A stretch of DNA of 64,000 nt from Luteibacter sp. 9135 (GCF_000745005.1 NZ_JQNB01000001.1:4209501-4273500); one strand, 5' to 3'. Shown: positions 15,691-26,079, counted from the first letter of the stretch. A program made the numbers and translations. The notes: generated by a model from the sequence alone, not told the origin.

Positions 15691-16256
15691 TACGTATCGC
15701 CCACGAGGCCGACGCCGCTGCCTGCCATGCCATCTACGCGCCCGTGATCGAAGGCAGCGCGATCACCTTCGAGACCGAACTGCCCGGTGTCGAGGCCATG
15801 CGCGGCCGCATCGCCGCACGCATGGCCAGCCACCCTTGGCTGGTGTGGGAGGAAAATGGCACGGTGCGGGCCTATGCGTATGCGGGACGCTTCCGCGAAC
15901 GCGCTGCTTACGACTGGGTCGCCGAAACCTCGATCTACGTGCACGAGGACGCGCGTCGCCGCGGCATCGCCCGGCGCCTGTACGGTGCACTGCTGGACGC
16001 GATGCGCCTGCAAGGCATCAATCAGGCGGTGGGCGTGATCACGCTGCCGGGCGATACCAGCGTAGCCATGCATGCGTCGATGGGCTTCACACCGGCCGGC
16101 GTCTGGCCCAGCGCCGGTTACAAGCTCGGCCGGTGGTGGGACGTCGGCGTGTGGAGCCTATTCCTCAGCGCGACGGAAAACCCGCCGTCACCCGTCATCC
16201 CGTTCGCCGCCCTGGTGGCGTCGGGTCGCATGCAGGCGTTTCTCGCCGAACGCTGA
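15687..16256 (+). CDS. GNAT acetyltransferase, phosphinothricin acetyltransferase-like
   Basis: 189 residues starting at GTG that overlaps the preceding stop by 4 bp (GTGA). IYAPVIEGSAITFETELP, ETSIYVHEDARRRGIARRLY (acetyl-CoA loop) and MGFTPAGVWPSAGYKLGRWWDVG are typical of the Pat/YncA family, which acetylates phosphinothricin, methionine sulfoximine or related amines. The C-terminal extra stretch (VIPFAALVASGRMQAFLAER) is longer than the usual family end. The biological substrate cannot be told from sequence. Confidence 0.85.
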   Translation: MIRIAHEADAAACHAIYAPVIEGSAITFETELPGVEAMRGRIAARMASHPWLVWEENGTVRAYAYAGRFRERAAYDWVAETSIYVHEDARRRGIARRLYGALLDAMRLQGINQAVGVITLPGDTSVAMHASMGFTPAGVWPSAGYKLGRWWDVGVWSLFLSATENPPSPVIPFAALVASGRMQAFLAER

Positions 16257-16350
16257 TCGCATGCACCGGGCCGTGTGCTCCCGCACAACGCCAAGCCGCG
16301 GTGCCTCGGCTAAGATGGGCCTCTTTGCCAGTCGCTTCCGCGGAGTTTCC

Positions 16351-17118
16351 ATGCAGCTCGAACAGGTCAGGGCCGTCATTACCGGCGGCGCATCCGGTCT
16401 CGGCCACGCCGTTGCCAAGCGTCTCGTCGAGGCCGGCGCGAAGGTCGCGCTTTTCGACGTCAACGAGGAAAAAGGCCAGGCCGCCGCCGCAGCGCTGGGA
16501 CCTCAGGCATCGTTCCGCCGCACCGACGTCACATCGGAAGACGGCGTGGTCGCCAACATCGCTGCCGCCAGCGAGACCATGGGCGGCCTCAACGCGGTGA
16601 TCAACTGCGCCGGCATCCTGGGCGCGGGCCGCGTGCTGGGCAAGGAAGGCGCGATGCCGTTGTCCACCTTCAGCACCACCGTCATGGTCAACCTGGTCGG
16701 CAGCTTCAACGTGGCCAAGGCGGCCGCGCAGTTGATGCAGGCCAATCCGCCCGGCGACGACGGCGAGCGCGGTGTCATCATCCACACCGCTTCGGTGGCC
16801 GCGTACGAAGGCCAGATCGGCCAGGCCGCGTATTCCGCCTCCAAGGGTGGCGTGGTCGGCATGACGCTGCCGATGGCGCGCGAGCTGGCCCGTTTCGGTA
16901 TCCGCGTGAACACCATCGCGCCCGGCATCTTCTGGACGCCGATGGTCGACGGCATGCCGCCGCAGGTGCAGGAGTCGCTGTCCGCGTCGATCCCGTTCCC
17001 GTCGCGCCTGGGCAAGCCGGAGGAATTCGCCGACACGGTGGCCTTCATCCTCGCCAGCCGTTACCTCAATGGCGAAACGATCCGGCTCGACGGCGGCGTC
17101 CGCCTCGCTCCGAAGTAA
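16351..17118 (+). CDS. Short-chain dehydrogenase, 3-hydroxyacyl-CoA dehydrogenase type II-like
   Basis: 255 residues of the classical SDR family. The cofactor motif is TGGASGLG (11-18), Asp36 after the second strand favours NAD over NADP, NCAG is at 85-88, and the catalytic Ser148, Tyr161 and Lys165 (YSASK) are in place. APGIFWTPM and the overall sequence resemble HSD17B10/FadB2x-type enzymes that oxidise 3-hydroxyacyl-CoA, including branched-chain intermediates. This suits the neighbouring leucine genes. The ATG at 16351 is used; the longer frame from 16072 overlaps the previous gene. Confidence 0.85.
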   Translation: MQLEQVRAVITGGASGLGHAVAKRLVEAGAKVALFDVNEEKGQAAAAALGPQASFRRTDVTSEDGVVANIAAASETMGGLNAVINCAGILGAGRVLGKEGAMPLSTFSTTVMVNLVGSFNVAKAAAQLMQANPPGDDGERGVIIHTASVAAYEGQIGQAAYSASKGGVVGMTLPMARELARFGIRVNTIAPGIFWTPMVDGMPPQVQESLSASIPFPSRLGKPEEFADTVAFILASRYLNGETIRLDGGVRLAPK

Positions 17119-17166
17119 TCCCCTCCCTTCACCCCACTCCATTCCACGACATCGAAGTCGAACGCC

Positions 17167-17730
17167 ATGAAAGCATCCGAAGTCAAAAAGGGTAACGTCG
17201 TCGAGAACGACGGCACCGTCTACCAGGTCCGCGACATCGAGCGCAGTGCGCCGTCGGCGCGCGGCGGCAACGTCACGTATCGCTTCACGCTGTATTCCAT
17301 TCCGGGCAACCGCAAGTTCGACCTGAGCGTTCGCGCCGACGACGAACTGAAGGAAGTCGCGCTGGAGCGCCGCCAGGCGAAGTTCTCCTACATGGATGGC
17401 GACGCGTTCGTCTTCATGGACGACGAGGACTACACCCAGTACACGCTGGACGCCGCCGTGGTCGGCGACAACGCCGGCTATGTCGTGGAAGACCTGGAGG
17501 GCTACTACATCCAGGTGATCGACGATGCGCCGGTGGGCCTGCAGGTGCCGACCTCCGTGGTGCTCACGGTTACCGGCACCGCGCCCGAGATGAAGGGCGC
17601 CAGCGCCACCAAGCGCTCCAAGCCCGCCACGCTGCAGACCGGCGTCGAGATCCAGGTGCCCGAGTACATCACCACCGGCGAGAAGGTCACGGTCAACACG
17701 CTGACCGGCGAATTCGCCGGCCGCGCCTAA
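17167..17730 (+). CDS. yeiP: Elongation factor P-like protein (YeiP/EfpL)
   Basis: 187 residues, the EF-P fold of three beta-barrel domains. [16 protein letters not shown] at the domain I tip has Arg where canonical EF-P has a modified Lys, as in YeiP/EfpL, so it would not need the EpmA/EpmB modification. [16 protein letters not shown] is the usual domain III signature. EfpL relieves ribosome stalling at a subset of motifs. The true EF-P gene is also in this window (47779-48357). Confidence 0.92.
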   Translation: MKASEVKKGNVVENDGTVYQVRDIERSAPSARGGNVTYRFTLYSIPGNRKFDLSVRADDELKEVALERRQAKFSYMDGDAFVFMDDEDYTQYTLDAAVVGDNAGYVVEDLEGYYIQVIDDAPVGLQVPTSVVLTVTGTAPEMKGASATKRSKPATLQTGVEIQVPEYITTGEKVTVNTLTGEFAGRA

Positions 17731-17752
17731 GGGTCGTCGACGCGCCCATGCC

Positions 17753-19822
17753 ATGAACGGCCGCTATTCGTTTCGTGCCAGTGTCATCGATACGCTGATC
17801 CGGACGAAGCGGCCCGACGTGCCCGTGCGCGTGGCCTTGCGCAATACCGCGGCCGTGGTGTTGCCCATGGCCCTGGGTATCCTGCTGGGGTATCCGGAGA
17901 TCGGCCTGGGCGTGGCCGCCGGCGCGCTGGACACGATGTTCTCCGACCAGCCGGGCCCCTATCAGCAACGGCTCAGCCGGTTGTTCCTCGCGGCGCTGGC
18001 CGCGGGTGCGGCCTCGCTGGTCGGTTTCCTCATCGGCGACTGGGTGGGGCCGATGTGCCTGGCCTGCCTGGTCTGCGGCTTCCTCGGCGGCATGCTGGTG
18101 GTGTTTGGCCCGGACATCGCCCGCGTGGGCATGACCAGCATGCTGCTGCTGGTCATAACCGCGGCGACGCCGAAGGACCTGATCGGCGCGCTCAGCGGCG
18201 GCGGCCTGATCTTCGCCGGCGGCATGCTGCTGGCCGCATTCTCCGTCGCCGCCTGGCCGCTACAACGCTATCGTCCCGAGCGACTGGCCCTGGCCGTGGT
18301 GTATCGCGGACTGGCCGACCTGGCCCGCAAACCGCAGAAGGATGGCGAGGCGCCGGCCCTGGCCGATGCCATGAACACGCTGCAGACCACGCTGCTGGGC
18401 CGCCACCATGCGCACGGCCGTGCCATGGAGGCCTTCCGCGTGTTGCTGGAACTGGCCGAACGCATCCGTCTCGAACTGATCGCCATGGCCGAGCTGGACG
18501 CCCGTCGCGACGGCATGGGCGACATGTTCCGTGCCGATGCCGCACGGGTGCTGGACGCCACGGCGGACGCCCTGGATGCGGCCGAGCCGCCGCAGCGTGC
18601 CGAGCGCGCCCTGGCCACGCTGCAGGCCAGCGAGCGCGCCCTGCTCGCCGGCTCGACCGGCACGGGGCTGGGCGGGCATATCCGGGCCTTGTCCGGCCAG
18701 CTGGCGGCCGCGGTGCGTAACACCAACTGGGCCGGTTCGCGCGGTGAGGAACGCGCGCAACGCGCGGAGACCGCGCTGCCGGAAACCCTGCGCAGCGGTT
18801 CGGCGCTGGCCACCCTGCGCGCCAACCTCACGCCCGGCTCCGTCGCCTTCCGCCACTCGGTGCGCTGCGCGGTGGTGCTCACCCTGGCCTTCGCCGTGTC
18901 GCGCCACTTCGCCCTGCCCCACGGCTACTGGCTGCCGATGACCGCCGCCATCGTGCTGCGCCCGGATTTTGCCGCCACCTTCAGCTTCGGGCTGCTGCGC
19001 GTGGTCGGCACGATCCTGGGCCTGCTGCTGACCACGTTCGTGCTGCGCCTGACCCCGGACGTGCCGTGGGCACACCTGGCCGTGATGGGCGTGCTGTGCG
19101 TCGGCTTCCGTTACCTCGCCGTCGCGCACTACGGCATCGCGGTGGCCGCCCTCACCGGCACCGTGGTGGTGTTGCTGTCGTTCGAGGGTGTGGACCCCAA
19201 CGCGGCCATGGCCGACCGCGTGCTCAATACCGTGCTGGGTAGCGGGCTGGCGCTGCTGGCCTACCTGCTGTGGCCGTCGTGGGAGCGCCACCAGGCACGC
19301 ACGTCGCTGTCGACCATGCTCCGCGCCTACGCCGATTACCTCGATGCCCTCGTGGCCCCGGCCGATCGGGGTGTACGCCACGAGGTGCGCACCGCCACGC
19401 GTACGGCCCGCACCAATGCCCAGGCGTCGGTCGACCGCATGCGCGCGGAGCCCGGCACGCCGGCCGTGCTGCTGGAGCTGGCGGAAACGCTGTTCGCCAA
19501 CGGCAACCGCCTGGCGCGTACCGCGATGGCGCTGGAATCCCTGATCGACGGGGACGATCTGCCGGAAGCCTGGACGCACGTGGGACCGTTCGTACACGAG
19601 GCCGCCGTCGCGCTGCGCGCGCAGGCCGAGGCGCTGACCCGCACGGAGGGCGTCGCTGTGCCGCCCCTGCTGCGCGAGCACCAGCGCCACCTGATGGCCT
19701 CGCTGGGGCGCGCCACCGATCGCGAGCTGGCGGGCGCGCTGGAGCGCCTGACCGACCGCCTCACCGACAACGTCGACACCATCGCGCACGTGGTCACCCG
19801 GCGGTCGGTCACCCCGGCCTGA
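17753..19822 (+). CDS. FUSC-family inner-membrane protein (YccS/AaeB-like)
   Basis: 689 residues. Two clusters of transmembrane helices (about 30-165 and 370-510) each resemble half of an aromatic-acid exporter; between and after them are cytoplasmic helical domains rich in Ala/Arg/Glu. The second TM block begins RHSVRCAVVLTLAF and LPHGYWLPMTAAIVLRPDF, the FUSC signature. It probably exports aromatic or other organic acids. It starts 22 bp after the EF-P-like gene. Substrate unknown; proximity to kynurenine genes is suggestive only. Confidence 0.82.
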   Translation: MNGRYSFRASVIDTLIRTKRPDVPVRVALRNTAAVVLPMALGILLGYPEIGLGVAAGALDTMFSDQPGPYQQRLSRLFLAALAAGAASLVGFLIGDWVGPMCLACLVCGFLGGMLVVFGPDIARVGMTSMLLLVITAATPKDLIGALSGGGLIFAGGMLLAAFSVAAWPLQRYRPERLALAVVYRGLADLARKPQKDGEAPALADAMNTLQTTLLGRHHAHGRAMEAFRVLLELAERIRLELIAMAELDARRDGMGDMFRADAARVLDATADALDAAEPPQRAERALATLQASERALLAGSTGTGLGGHIRALSGQLAAAVRNTNWAGSRGEERAQRAETALPETLRSGSALATLRANLTPGSVAFRHSVRCAVVLTLAFAVSRHFALPHGYWLPMTAAIVLRPDFAATFSFGLLRVVGTILGLLLTTFVLRLTPDVPWAHLAVMGVLCVGFRYLAVAHYGIAVAALTGTVVVLLSFEGVDPNAAMADRVLNTVLGSGLALLAYLLWPSWERHQARTSLSTMLRAYADYLDALVAPADRGVRHEVRTATRTARTNAQASVDRMRAEPGTPAVLLELAETLFANGNRLARTAMALESLIDGDDLPEAWTHVGPFVHEAAVALRAQAEALTRTEGVAVPPLLREHQRHLMASLGRATDRELAGALERLTDRLTDNVDTIAHVVTRRSVTPA

Positions 19823-19884
19823 GCCGCCGCGGGATTGCTGCAGCGCCAGAGGCCTTGTCCGCGGGCCGGCGCTACACTCCGGCC

Positions 19885-20910
19885 ATGCTCAAGATCGACA
19901 CGCATGCGCATATCCTGCCTCGTGACTGGCCCGATCTGGCGGCCCGCTACGGCGACGACCGCTTTCCCGTGATGACCCATGCGAGCGGCCACCATCGCAT
20001 CTACAAGGACGGGAAGTTCTTCCGCGAGGTGTGGGAGACGGCGTTCGATGCCGAGGTGCGCATCGCCGACTACGCGCGCTTCGGTGTCGACGTCCAGGTC
20101 GTCTCGACCGTGCCGGTGATGTTTTCCTACTGGGCCCGCGGCCATCACGCGCTGGAGCTGCACCGCCACCTCAACGATGCCATGGCCGAGGTCTGCCAGG
20201 CCCATCCCCGGCATTACGCCGGTATCGGCACGGTGCCGTTGCAGGCACCCGAGCTGGCCATTCGCGAACTGGAGCGCTGCATCGGCGAACTGGGCCTGCA
20301 GGGCGTGCAGATCGGTTCGCACTGCAACGCCTGGAACCTGGACGCGCCGGAGCTGTTTCCCTTCTTCGAGGCCGCCGCCGACCTCGGCGCCGCCGTGCTG
20401 GTCCACCCGTGGGACATGATGGGCAGCGAGAGCATGCCCAAGTACTGGCTGCCCTGGCTGGTGGGCATGCCGGCCGAACAGGCGCGTGCCGCGTGTGCGC
20501 TGATCTTCGGTGGCGTGCTGGAGCGCCTGCCCTCGCTGCGCGTCATGCTGGCCCACGGCGGCGGCAGTTTTCCGTATTCCATCGGCCGCATCGAACACGG
20601 CTTCCGCATGCGCCCCGACCTGGTCGCCACCGACAACCCGCGCAACCCGCGCGAGTACCTCACGCGGCTGTTCTTCGATTCCTGCGTGCACGACGCGGCC
20701 GCATTACGCTACCTGCTGGCCACCGCCGGCACTGACCGCGTCATGCTCGGCACGGATTACCCGTTCCCGCTCGGCGAGCAGGAGCCTGGGAGCGGCATCG
20801 ACGCGCTGGGCCTGGACGACACCGACCGGGCCAGCCTGTTCCACGGCACCGCGCTGGCATGGCTGGGGGTGCCGCTGTCCCGCTTCCAGACGGACCCCTT
20901 ACCCGCGTGA
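19885..20910 (+). CDS. 2-Amino-3-carboxymuconate-6-semialdehyde decarboxylase
   Basis: 341 residues of the amidohydrolase superfamily. The metal-binding motif is DTHAHI, with His7 and His9. HRIYKDGKFFREVWE, QVVSTVPVMFSYWA, HPWDMMG, LAHGGGSFPYSIGRIEHG and LGTDYPFPLGE are diagnostic of ACMSD, which removes the carboxyl group from ACMS and diverts the kynurenine pathway from NAD synthesis toward acetyl-CoA. The start is the ATG at 19885; the frame reaches upstream into the previous gene. Kynureninase follows two genes downstream; kmo and haao are absent from the window. Confidence 0.92.
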   Translation: MLKIDTHAHILPRDWPDLAARYGDDRFPVMTHASGHHRIYKDGKFFREVWETAFDAEVRIADYARFGVDVQVVSTVPVMFSYWARGHHALELHRHLNDAMAEVCQAHPRHYAGIGTVPLQAPELAIRELERCIGELGLQGVQIGSHCNAWNLDAPELFPFFEAAADLGAAVLVHPWDMMGSESMPKYWLPWLVGMPAEQARAACALIFGGVLERLPSLRVMLAHGGGSFPYSIGRIEHGFRMRPDLVATDNPRNPREYLTRLFFDSCVHDAAALRYLLATAGTDRVMLGTDYPFPLGEQEPGSGIDALGLDDTDRASLFHGTALAWLGVPLSRFQTDPLPA

Positions 20911-20979
20911 GGTGACGTGGTGCTGTGCAAGAATGCATGCATCGCGCGGCACCGCCGCTGGACCTGGGGAATCCGTACC

Positions 20980-21477
20980 GTGAACCGCTCCGTGCCTGCC
21001 CTCCTGCTCGGCCTGTTGCTGGCCAGTCCCGCCATCGGCGCCGCCGAGGTGTCGATGGCCGAGGGCGCCATCCGTTTCAGCGTGCCCGACAGCTGGATCC
21101 CGATCATGCAGTCGCAGGGCGAGACCGAGACGCAGATCTTCCAGGTACCCGGTGCCAATGCGGCCGACGCTACGGTCGCCCGTGTCTCGGTAACGCTGCA
21201 GAAGGTGCCCAACCTCAACGGGTTCCAGCAGTTCTCGGGCAACATGCGCAGCCGTGCCTCCGGCCTGAAGGACTACGCGGCGGGCAAACCCGCCGGCCCC
21301 ACCGAAAACGTCTACAAGGCCCGGGAAGGCACGGTGACACTCGAGTACTACGAGCGTTATTTCTACAGCGGCGGCTATGCCATCCAGCTGCGCTGCGCAC
21401 GCCCCGGCGGCGACGCGAAATGGAGCACCGCCTTCGACAAGGGCTGTGCCGAACTCGCCGCCCGCATGCCCTCCTGA
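20980..21477 (+). CDS. Exported protein of unknown function in the kynurenine cluster
   Basis: About 165 residues from the GTG at 20980, which begins a good signal peptide (NRSVPALLLGLLLASPAIGA). The mature part begins AEVSMAEGAIRFSVPDSWIPI, like small periplasmic stress or beta-barrel proteins, and has two cysteines near the C-terminus (LRCARPGG, KGCAELA). A GTG at 20917 would add 21 charged residues before the signal peptide and is less likely. It lies between ACMSD and kynureninase and may be co-transcribed; no function is recognised. Confidence 0.6.
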   Translation: MNRSVPALLLGLLLASPAIGAAEVSMAEGAIRFSVPDSWIPIMQSQGETETQIFQVPGANAADATVARVSVTLQKVPNLNGFQQFSGNMRSRASGLKDYAAGKPAGPTENVYKAREGTVTLEYYERYFYSGGYAIQLRCARPGGDAKWSTAFDKGCAELAARMPS

Positions 21478-21496
21478 TGTACCCGAGGCTTTTCGT

Positions 21497-22780
21497 ATGA
21501 CCGGTTTCGAAGCGACCCGCGCGTGGGCCGATGCCCAGGATGCGAACGACCCGCTGCGTGCTTACCGCAACGCGTTCCACATCCCGCCGCATGCCGGCGG
21601 GGACAGCCTGTATTTCTGCGGCAACTCGCTCGGCCTGCAACCCAAGAGCGTGCGCACGGCCATCGAGGCCGAGCTGGCCGACTGGGCCGACCTCGCCGTG
21701 GAAGCCCATTTCCGTGGCCGCTCGCCGTGGATGCATTACCACGAGTACGTACGCGACGCGATGGCGCTGGTGGTCGGTGCGCAGCCGCACGAAGTGGTGG
21801 CGATGAACACGCTCGGCGTGAACCTGCACCTGATGATGGTGAGCTTCTACCGACCGACCGCCGAGCGCCCCGCCATCCTGATGGAGGCCGGCGCCTTTCC
21901 GACGGATCGCTATGCGCTGGAATCACAGGTCCGCTTCCACGGGTTCGATCCCGCCACCGACCTGATCGAGCTCACGCCCGACGGCCCGGGCGGGACCTTG
22001 TCGGCCGAGGCGATCGAACGCGCCATCGCCGAGCACGGCCACCGCGTCGCCCTCATCATGCTGCCGGGCGTGCAGTATCGCACCGGCCAGGTGTTCGACC
22101 TGGCCGCCATCGTCCGCCTGGGCCATGCCCAGGGTTGCAAGGTAGGCTTCGACCTGGCACACGCGGTGGGCAACCTGCCGCTGGCCCTGCACGACAGCGG
22201 CGCGGACTTCGCCGTCTGGTGCACGTACAAATACCTCAACGCCGGCCCGGGCGCGGTTGCCGGTTGCTTCGTGCACGAGCGCCACGCCCACGCCGACGTG
22301 CCGCGCTTCGCCGGCTGGTGGGGACACGACAAGGGCACGCGTTTCCAGATGGGCCCGCAGTTCGTGCCCACACCGGGTGCCGATGGCTGGCAGCTGTCCA
22401 ACCCGCCGATCCTGGCGCTGGCGCCGCTACGCGCGTCGCTCGATATCTTCACCCAGGCCGGCGGCATGCCGAGGCTGGTGGAGAAGAGCCGTCGCCTGAC
22501 CGGTTACCTCGAGTGGCTGATCCGCACACGCGTGGACGACACGCTCGACGTGGTGACGCCAGCCGATCCGCTGCAGCGGGGCGCGCAGTTGTCCGTGCGT
22601 GTCCGTGCCGGGCGCGATGCCGGGCGCGACCTGTTCGGTTACCTCGAACAGCACGGCATCATCGGCGACTGGCGCGAGCCCGATGTCATCCGCCTCTCGC
22701 CCACGCCGTTGTACAACCGCTTCGCCGACTGCCTCGGTGCGGTGGAAGCCATCGAAGCCTGGCGCGGCACGCAGGCATGA
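21497..22780 (+). CDS. kynU: Kynureninase
   Basis: 427 residues, fold-type I PLP enzyme. Visible are CGNSLGLQPK, PGVQYRTGQVFDL, GFDLAHAVGNLPL and WCTYKYLNAGPG, with the PLP lysine at Lys245. It cleaves kynurenine or 3-hydroxykynurenine to anthranilate or 3-hydroxyanthranilate plus alanine. Length is normal. The stop overlaps the next gene by 4 bp (ATGA), so they are translationally coupled. Confidence 0.95.
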   Translation: MTGFEATRAWADAQDANDPLRAYRNAFHIPPHAGGDSLYFCGNSLGLQPKSVRTAIEAELADWADLAVEAHFRGRSPWMHYHEYVRDAMALVVGAQPHEVVAMNTLGVNLHLMMVSFYRPTAERPAILMEAGAFPTDRYALESQVRFHGFDPATDLIELTPDGPGGTLSAEAIERAIAEHGHRVALIMLPGVQYRTGQVFDLAAIVRLGHAQGCKVGFDLAHAVGNLPLALHDSGADFAVWCTYKYLNAGPGAVAGCFVHERHAHADVPRFAGWWGHDKGTRFQMGPQFVPTPGADGWQLSNPPILALAPLRASLDIFTQAGGMPRLVEKSRRLTGYLEWLIRTRVDDTLDVVTPADPLQRGAQLSVRVRAGRDAGRDLFGYLEQHGIIGDWREPDVIRLSPTPLYNRFADCLGAVEAIEAWRGTQA

Positions 22781-23478
22781 GCGAGCAGGAGCTGTTCCCG
22801 GCACCGTACAGCGAACGCGGCGAAGGGTTTGCCGTGCAGGCGGTGACCCATTGGTTGCGGACGGCGCCTGGGCGGGTGATGTTCGGGCTTCGCGCGGGCG
22901 GTCTTCCGGTGGCCCTACCCGACCGTCCGGCCACCGTCTCGCATCGTGGCGTCGAGGCACGCGTGAACGGCCATATCACGGCGATCGAAGACGTCAGCAG
23001 TGTGTGGCTGCGTGAACATCCAGAGGCGACGACACGCTATGTGGATGCCTTGCGCCGTGTGCTGATGGACAAGCGTACCCGCCTCGATGGGTATGCCACG
23101 CAGGCGATCTTCGTCGGCAGCGTGGAACTGTATGCCGGTTCAGCCATGGACAGCATCGATATCGAGCTGGACGACGACGACGGCTCCTACGCGCGCGCGA
23201 TCGACCTGCTGCGTCGCGCCCCCCACGACGGTCGAACCGCTTTCGCGATGCCGCCCGAACCCGGCACCGGCAGCTTCGAGGATCCGATTTTCCTGGCCGG
23301 CGACCAGGCGTGGATCGACGGTCGGCGCGTGCTGATCGAATACATGCCCGACGAGGGCAGCCGCGCCGAGACGGTCGCCCTGGATCGCGAGGCGCTTGCC
23401 GATGCACTGGAACGCGCCTGGTCGGCCATGTGCGATGTATCGGAACGCATTCGCGCGGAACTGGGTCGACTGGTCTGA
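22777..23478 (+). CDS. Unknown 233-residue protein coupled to kynureninase
   Basis: The ATG overlaps the kynU stop (ATGA). No signal peptide, membrane segment or known motif is seen. It has an acidic patch IDIELDDDDGSY around 125-137 and a regular alternation of charged helices at the C-terminus (DREALADALERAWSAMCDVSERIRAEL is split here as DREALADALERA plus WSAMCDVSERIRAEL). It ends 16 bp before convergent proA. Tight coupling to kynU suggests a partner role in tryptophan breakdown, but nothing in the sequence confirms it. Confidence 0.65.
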   Translation: MSEQELFPAPYSERGEGFAVQAVTHWLRTAPGRVMFGLRAGGLPVALPDRPATVSHRGVEARVNGHITAIEDVSSVWLREHPEATTRYVDALRRVLMDKRTRLDGYATQAIFVGSVELYAGSAMDSIDIELDDDDGSYARAIDLLRRAPHDGRTAFAMPPEPGTGSFEDPIFLAGDQAWIDGRRVLIEYMPDEGSRAETVALDREALADALERAWSAMCDVSERIRAELGRLV

Positions 23479-23494
23479 GCGTCTAGCTCCCGAC

Positions 23495-24778
23495 TCAGCC
23501 CGCCGTGCTTTCCTCATGGCGGACCTGCCCCGCCCCGCGCACCACGAACCGCTCCACCGTTAACGACTCCGCGCCCATCGGGCCATAGGCGTGCAGGCGC
23601 GTGGTCGAGATGCCGATTTCCGTGCCCAGCCCCAGCTCACCGCCATCGCTGAAGCGCGACGACGCGTTGACCATGACCACCGCCGAGCGGATGGCACGAA
23701 TGAATTGCGCGGCCGCCGCGTCGTCGCGCGTGGCGATCACTTCGGTGTGGTCGGAGCCATAGCGACGGATGTGTGCGATGGCATCGTCGAGCGTCGGAAC
23801 GACCCGCACGGCGATGACGAGGTCCAGGAACTCGGCGGCGTAGTCGTCCTCCGAAGCTGACACCACGCCCTCTGCCAGAGCGCGCGTCGCATCGTCGCCG
23901 CGCACCTGCACGCCCAGTTCGCGCAAGCGCGCGATGGTGCGTGGCAGGAATGCGGCGGCCGCCTCCTCGTGGACCAGCAACGTCTCCAGTGCATTGCACA
24001 CGCCGGGACGGCTCGTCTTGCCGTCGACCAGCAGGCGCAGGGCCAGGTCGTGATCCACGTCGCGATCGACGTAGAGGTGACAGACGCCCTTGTAGTGCTT
24101 GATGACCGGCACGCGCGCGTGTTCCGCCACGAAGCGGATCAGGCCTTCACCGCCTCGCGGAATCGCCAGGTCGACGATGTCCACCAGCTGCAGCAGTTCG
24201 ATCATCGTTTCGCGGCGCGGATCGTCGATCAGCGTGAGCGCGGCCTCCGGCAGGCCCGCATCGCGCAGGGCGCCGCGCAGCACGTCGGCGATGGCGATAT
24301 TGGACTGCATGGCGTCGGAGCCGCCGCGCAGGATCACCGCGTTGCCAGCCATCAGGCACAGCGCTGCCGCATCGGCGGTGACGTTGGGCCGAGCCTCGTA
24401 GATCATCGCGATGACGCCGAGCGGGATACGCACGCGCTGCACCTCGATGCCGTTGGGCCGTGTTTCGCGACGGGTGACCAGGCCGACCGGGTCCGGTAGC
24501 GTGGCCACGTCGCGCATGGCCCGCGCGATGGCGAGCACCCGTTCGTCGTCCAGACGCAGGCGGTCGAGCATGGCCGTCGCAGTGCCGCTCGCGCGCGCCG
24601 CGGCCATGTCGATCGCATTGGCCACGAGGATGGCGGGAGCGGCCGCTTCGAGCGCCTTCGCCATGGCGGTCAGCACATGGCGCTTGGCCGCCGTGTCGAG
24701 GGACGCGATGGAGGACGCCGCATCGCGACAGGCAAGCGCACGATCTCGCAGGGTAAGCGTCATGGTGGCCTCGTTCAT
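23495..24778 (-). CDS. proA: Gamma-glutamyl phosphate reductase
   Basis: 427 residues, aldehyde-dehydrogenase fold. [45 protein letters not shown] and the catalytic cysteine in [15 protein letters not shown] identify ProA. It reduces glutamyl-5-phosphate to the semialdehyde for proline synthesis. The start at 24778 overlaps the proB stop by 4 bp (ATGA); a start at 24763 is also possible. The longer frame to 24982 is inside proB. Confidence 0.95.
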   Translation of the reverse strand: MNEATMTLTLRDRALACRDAASSIASLDTAAKRHVLTAMAKALEAAAPAILVANAIDMAAARASGTATAMLDRLRLDDERVLAIARAMRDVATLPDPVGLVTRRETRPNGIEVQRVRIPLGVIAMIYEARPNVTADAAALCLMAGNAVILRGGSDAMQSNIAIADVLRGALRDAGLPEAALTLIDDPRRETMIELLQLVDIVDLAIPRGGEGLIRFVAEHARVPVIKHYKGVCHLYVDRDVDHDLALRLLVDGKTSRPGVCNALETLLVHEEAAAAFLPRTIARLRELGVQVRGDDATRALAEGVVSASEDDYAAEFLDLVIAVRVVPTLDDAIAHIRRYGSDHTEVIATRDDAAAAQFIRAIRSAVVMVNASSRFSDGGELGLGTEIGISTTRLHAYGPMGAESLTVERFVVRGAGQVRHEESTAG

Positions 24779-25896
24779 GCGGGAAGGACGACCAGGTCGT
24801 CGCGGTGGACGACGTTCTCGCCGTAACTGTAGCCGAGCGATACCTCGATATCTCGCGTGTGGCGGCGCGCGATACGCCGGATATCGACGGCGGCATACTG
24901 CGCAATGCCGCACGCGAACACGGTTTCGCCCTCGGCGATCTCGACCACGTCGCCGCGCGCGAAATCGCCGGTCGCGGCGCATACGCCACCGGGCAGCAGC
25001 GAGGCGCCACGCTCGCGCACCGCTCGCGCGGCGCCTTCGTCGACCACGATGCGGCCTGCCGTAGGCGCGTGACGCAGCCAGTACTTGCGCGCTGCGAGCG
25101 GCATACCGGGGGCGTGCAGCCGCGTGCCGGTGAGCAGGCCATCGGACAGCCGCGCGACGCAGACGGCGTCGCGGCCGTTGAACAGCACGGTCTCGATGCC
25201 TGCCGCCGCGGCCTTGCCGGCGGCTTCCAGCTTGGTCCGCATGCCACCCGTGCCGGCCGCCGTGCCCGCTCCCCCCGCGCTGGCGAGATGCGCCGGCGTG
25301 ACCGCCGCAACGCTGTCGATGGGTTGCGCGCCAGCATCGGTGCGCGGGTCGGCCGTGTACAGGCCGCCGATGTCCGACGCGATGAACAGCACGTCGGCAT
25401 CGACCAGCGCCGCCACGATGGCGGCGAGATTGTCGTTGTCGCCCAGTTTCAGCTCGTCCACCGCCACCGTGTCGTTTTCGTTGATGACGGGGATGGCGCC
25501 CAGCGCGAGTAGTTCACGCAGGGTGGAACGCGCGTTGACGTAGCGGCGGCGGTTGCGCAGGTCGTCGTGGGTGAGCAGCACCTGCGCCACCGGCGCATCG
25601 AAAAACCCTTGCCACAATGCGATCAGCCGTGTCTGGCCCAGCGCGGCCAGCGCCTGGCGACCGGTCAGCCCCGCGGCGCGCTCCGGCGCGGCAAAACCCC
25701 GCCCGGCCGCGACCGCACCCGACGACACGATGACCACCTCGCGACCGGCGCTACGGCTGGCGCGCACGAAGGCCGCCAAGCCTTCCGCATGCTCGTCGCT
25801 GAGCGCACCGGCTGGCGTCGTCAGCAGGCTGCTGCCCACCTTGAGCACGGCGCGTTGCCACGTCGGCAACGGTTGCTCGTTGAAGCCGCCAGCCAT
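24775..25896 (-). CDS. proB: Glutamate 5-kinase
   Basis: 373 residues: an amino-acid-kinase domain ([53 protein letters not shown]) followed by a C-terminal PUA domain ([25 protein letters not shown]). It phosphorylates glutamate for proline synthesis and is usually feedback-inhibited by proline. It sits 183 bp after argH in the same direction, with an inverted REP pair between, so it may be a separate transcription unit. Confidence 0.95.
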   Translation of the reverse strand: MAGGFNEQPLPTWQRAVLKVGSSLLTTPAGALSDEHAEGLAAFVRASRSAGREVVIVSSGAVAAGRGFAAPERAAGLTGRQALAALGQTRLIALWQGFFDAPVAQVLLTHDDLRNRRRYVNARSTLRELLALGAIPVINENDTVAVDELKLGDNDNLAAIVAALVDADVLFIASDIGGLYTADPRTDAGAQPIDSVAAVTPAHLASAGGAGTAAGTGGMRTKLEAAGKAAAAGIETVLFNGRDAVCVARLSDGLLTGTRLHAPGMPLAARKYWLRHAPTAGRIVVDEGAARAVRERGASLLPGGVCAATGDFARGDVVEIAEGETVFACGIAQYAAVDIRRIARRHTRDIEVSLGYSYGENVVHRDDLVVLPA

Positions 25897-25922
25897 GAGG
25901 CCTCCAGGGTGATATGGGCTGT

Positions 25923-26078
25923 GTAGGAGCGCACGATGTGCGCGATGAGATAGCGTTATTGCTTGAGGTTGCGTTGTCGTTCGGGATAGGGGACGTGCTT
26001 AACCGCCTTTGATGTTTAGATTTACGGCCTCATTCGCGAGATGCAGCATGAGGGTTCGCGCACATCGTGCGCTCCTAC
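25923..26078. repeat. Inverted REP pair (REPIN-like) between proB and argH
   Basis: A plus-oriented copy (25923-25945) and a minus-oriented copy (26056-26078) face each other across 110 bp of relatively AT-rich sequence. The right copy starts one base after the argH stop. Confidence 0.8.
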
Positions 26079-26079
26079 A

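Noticed and set aside
25897..26079. Proline leader attenuator before proB
   Set aside because: No short Pro-rich frame and no terminator hairpin other than the REP pair.
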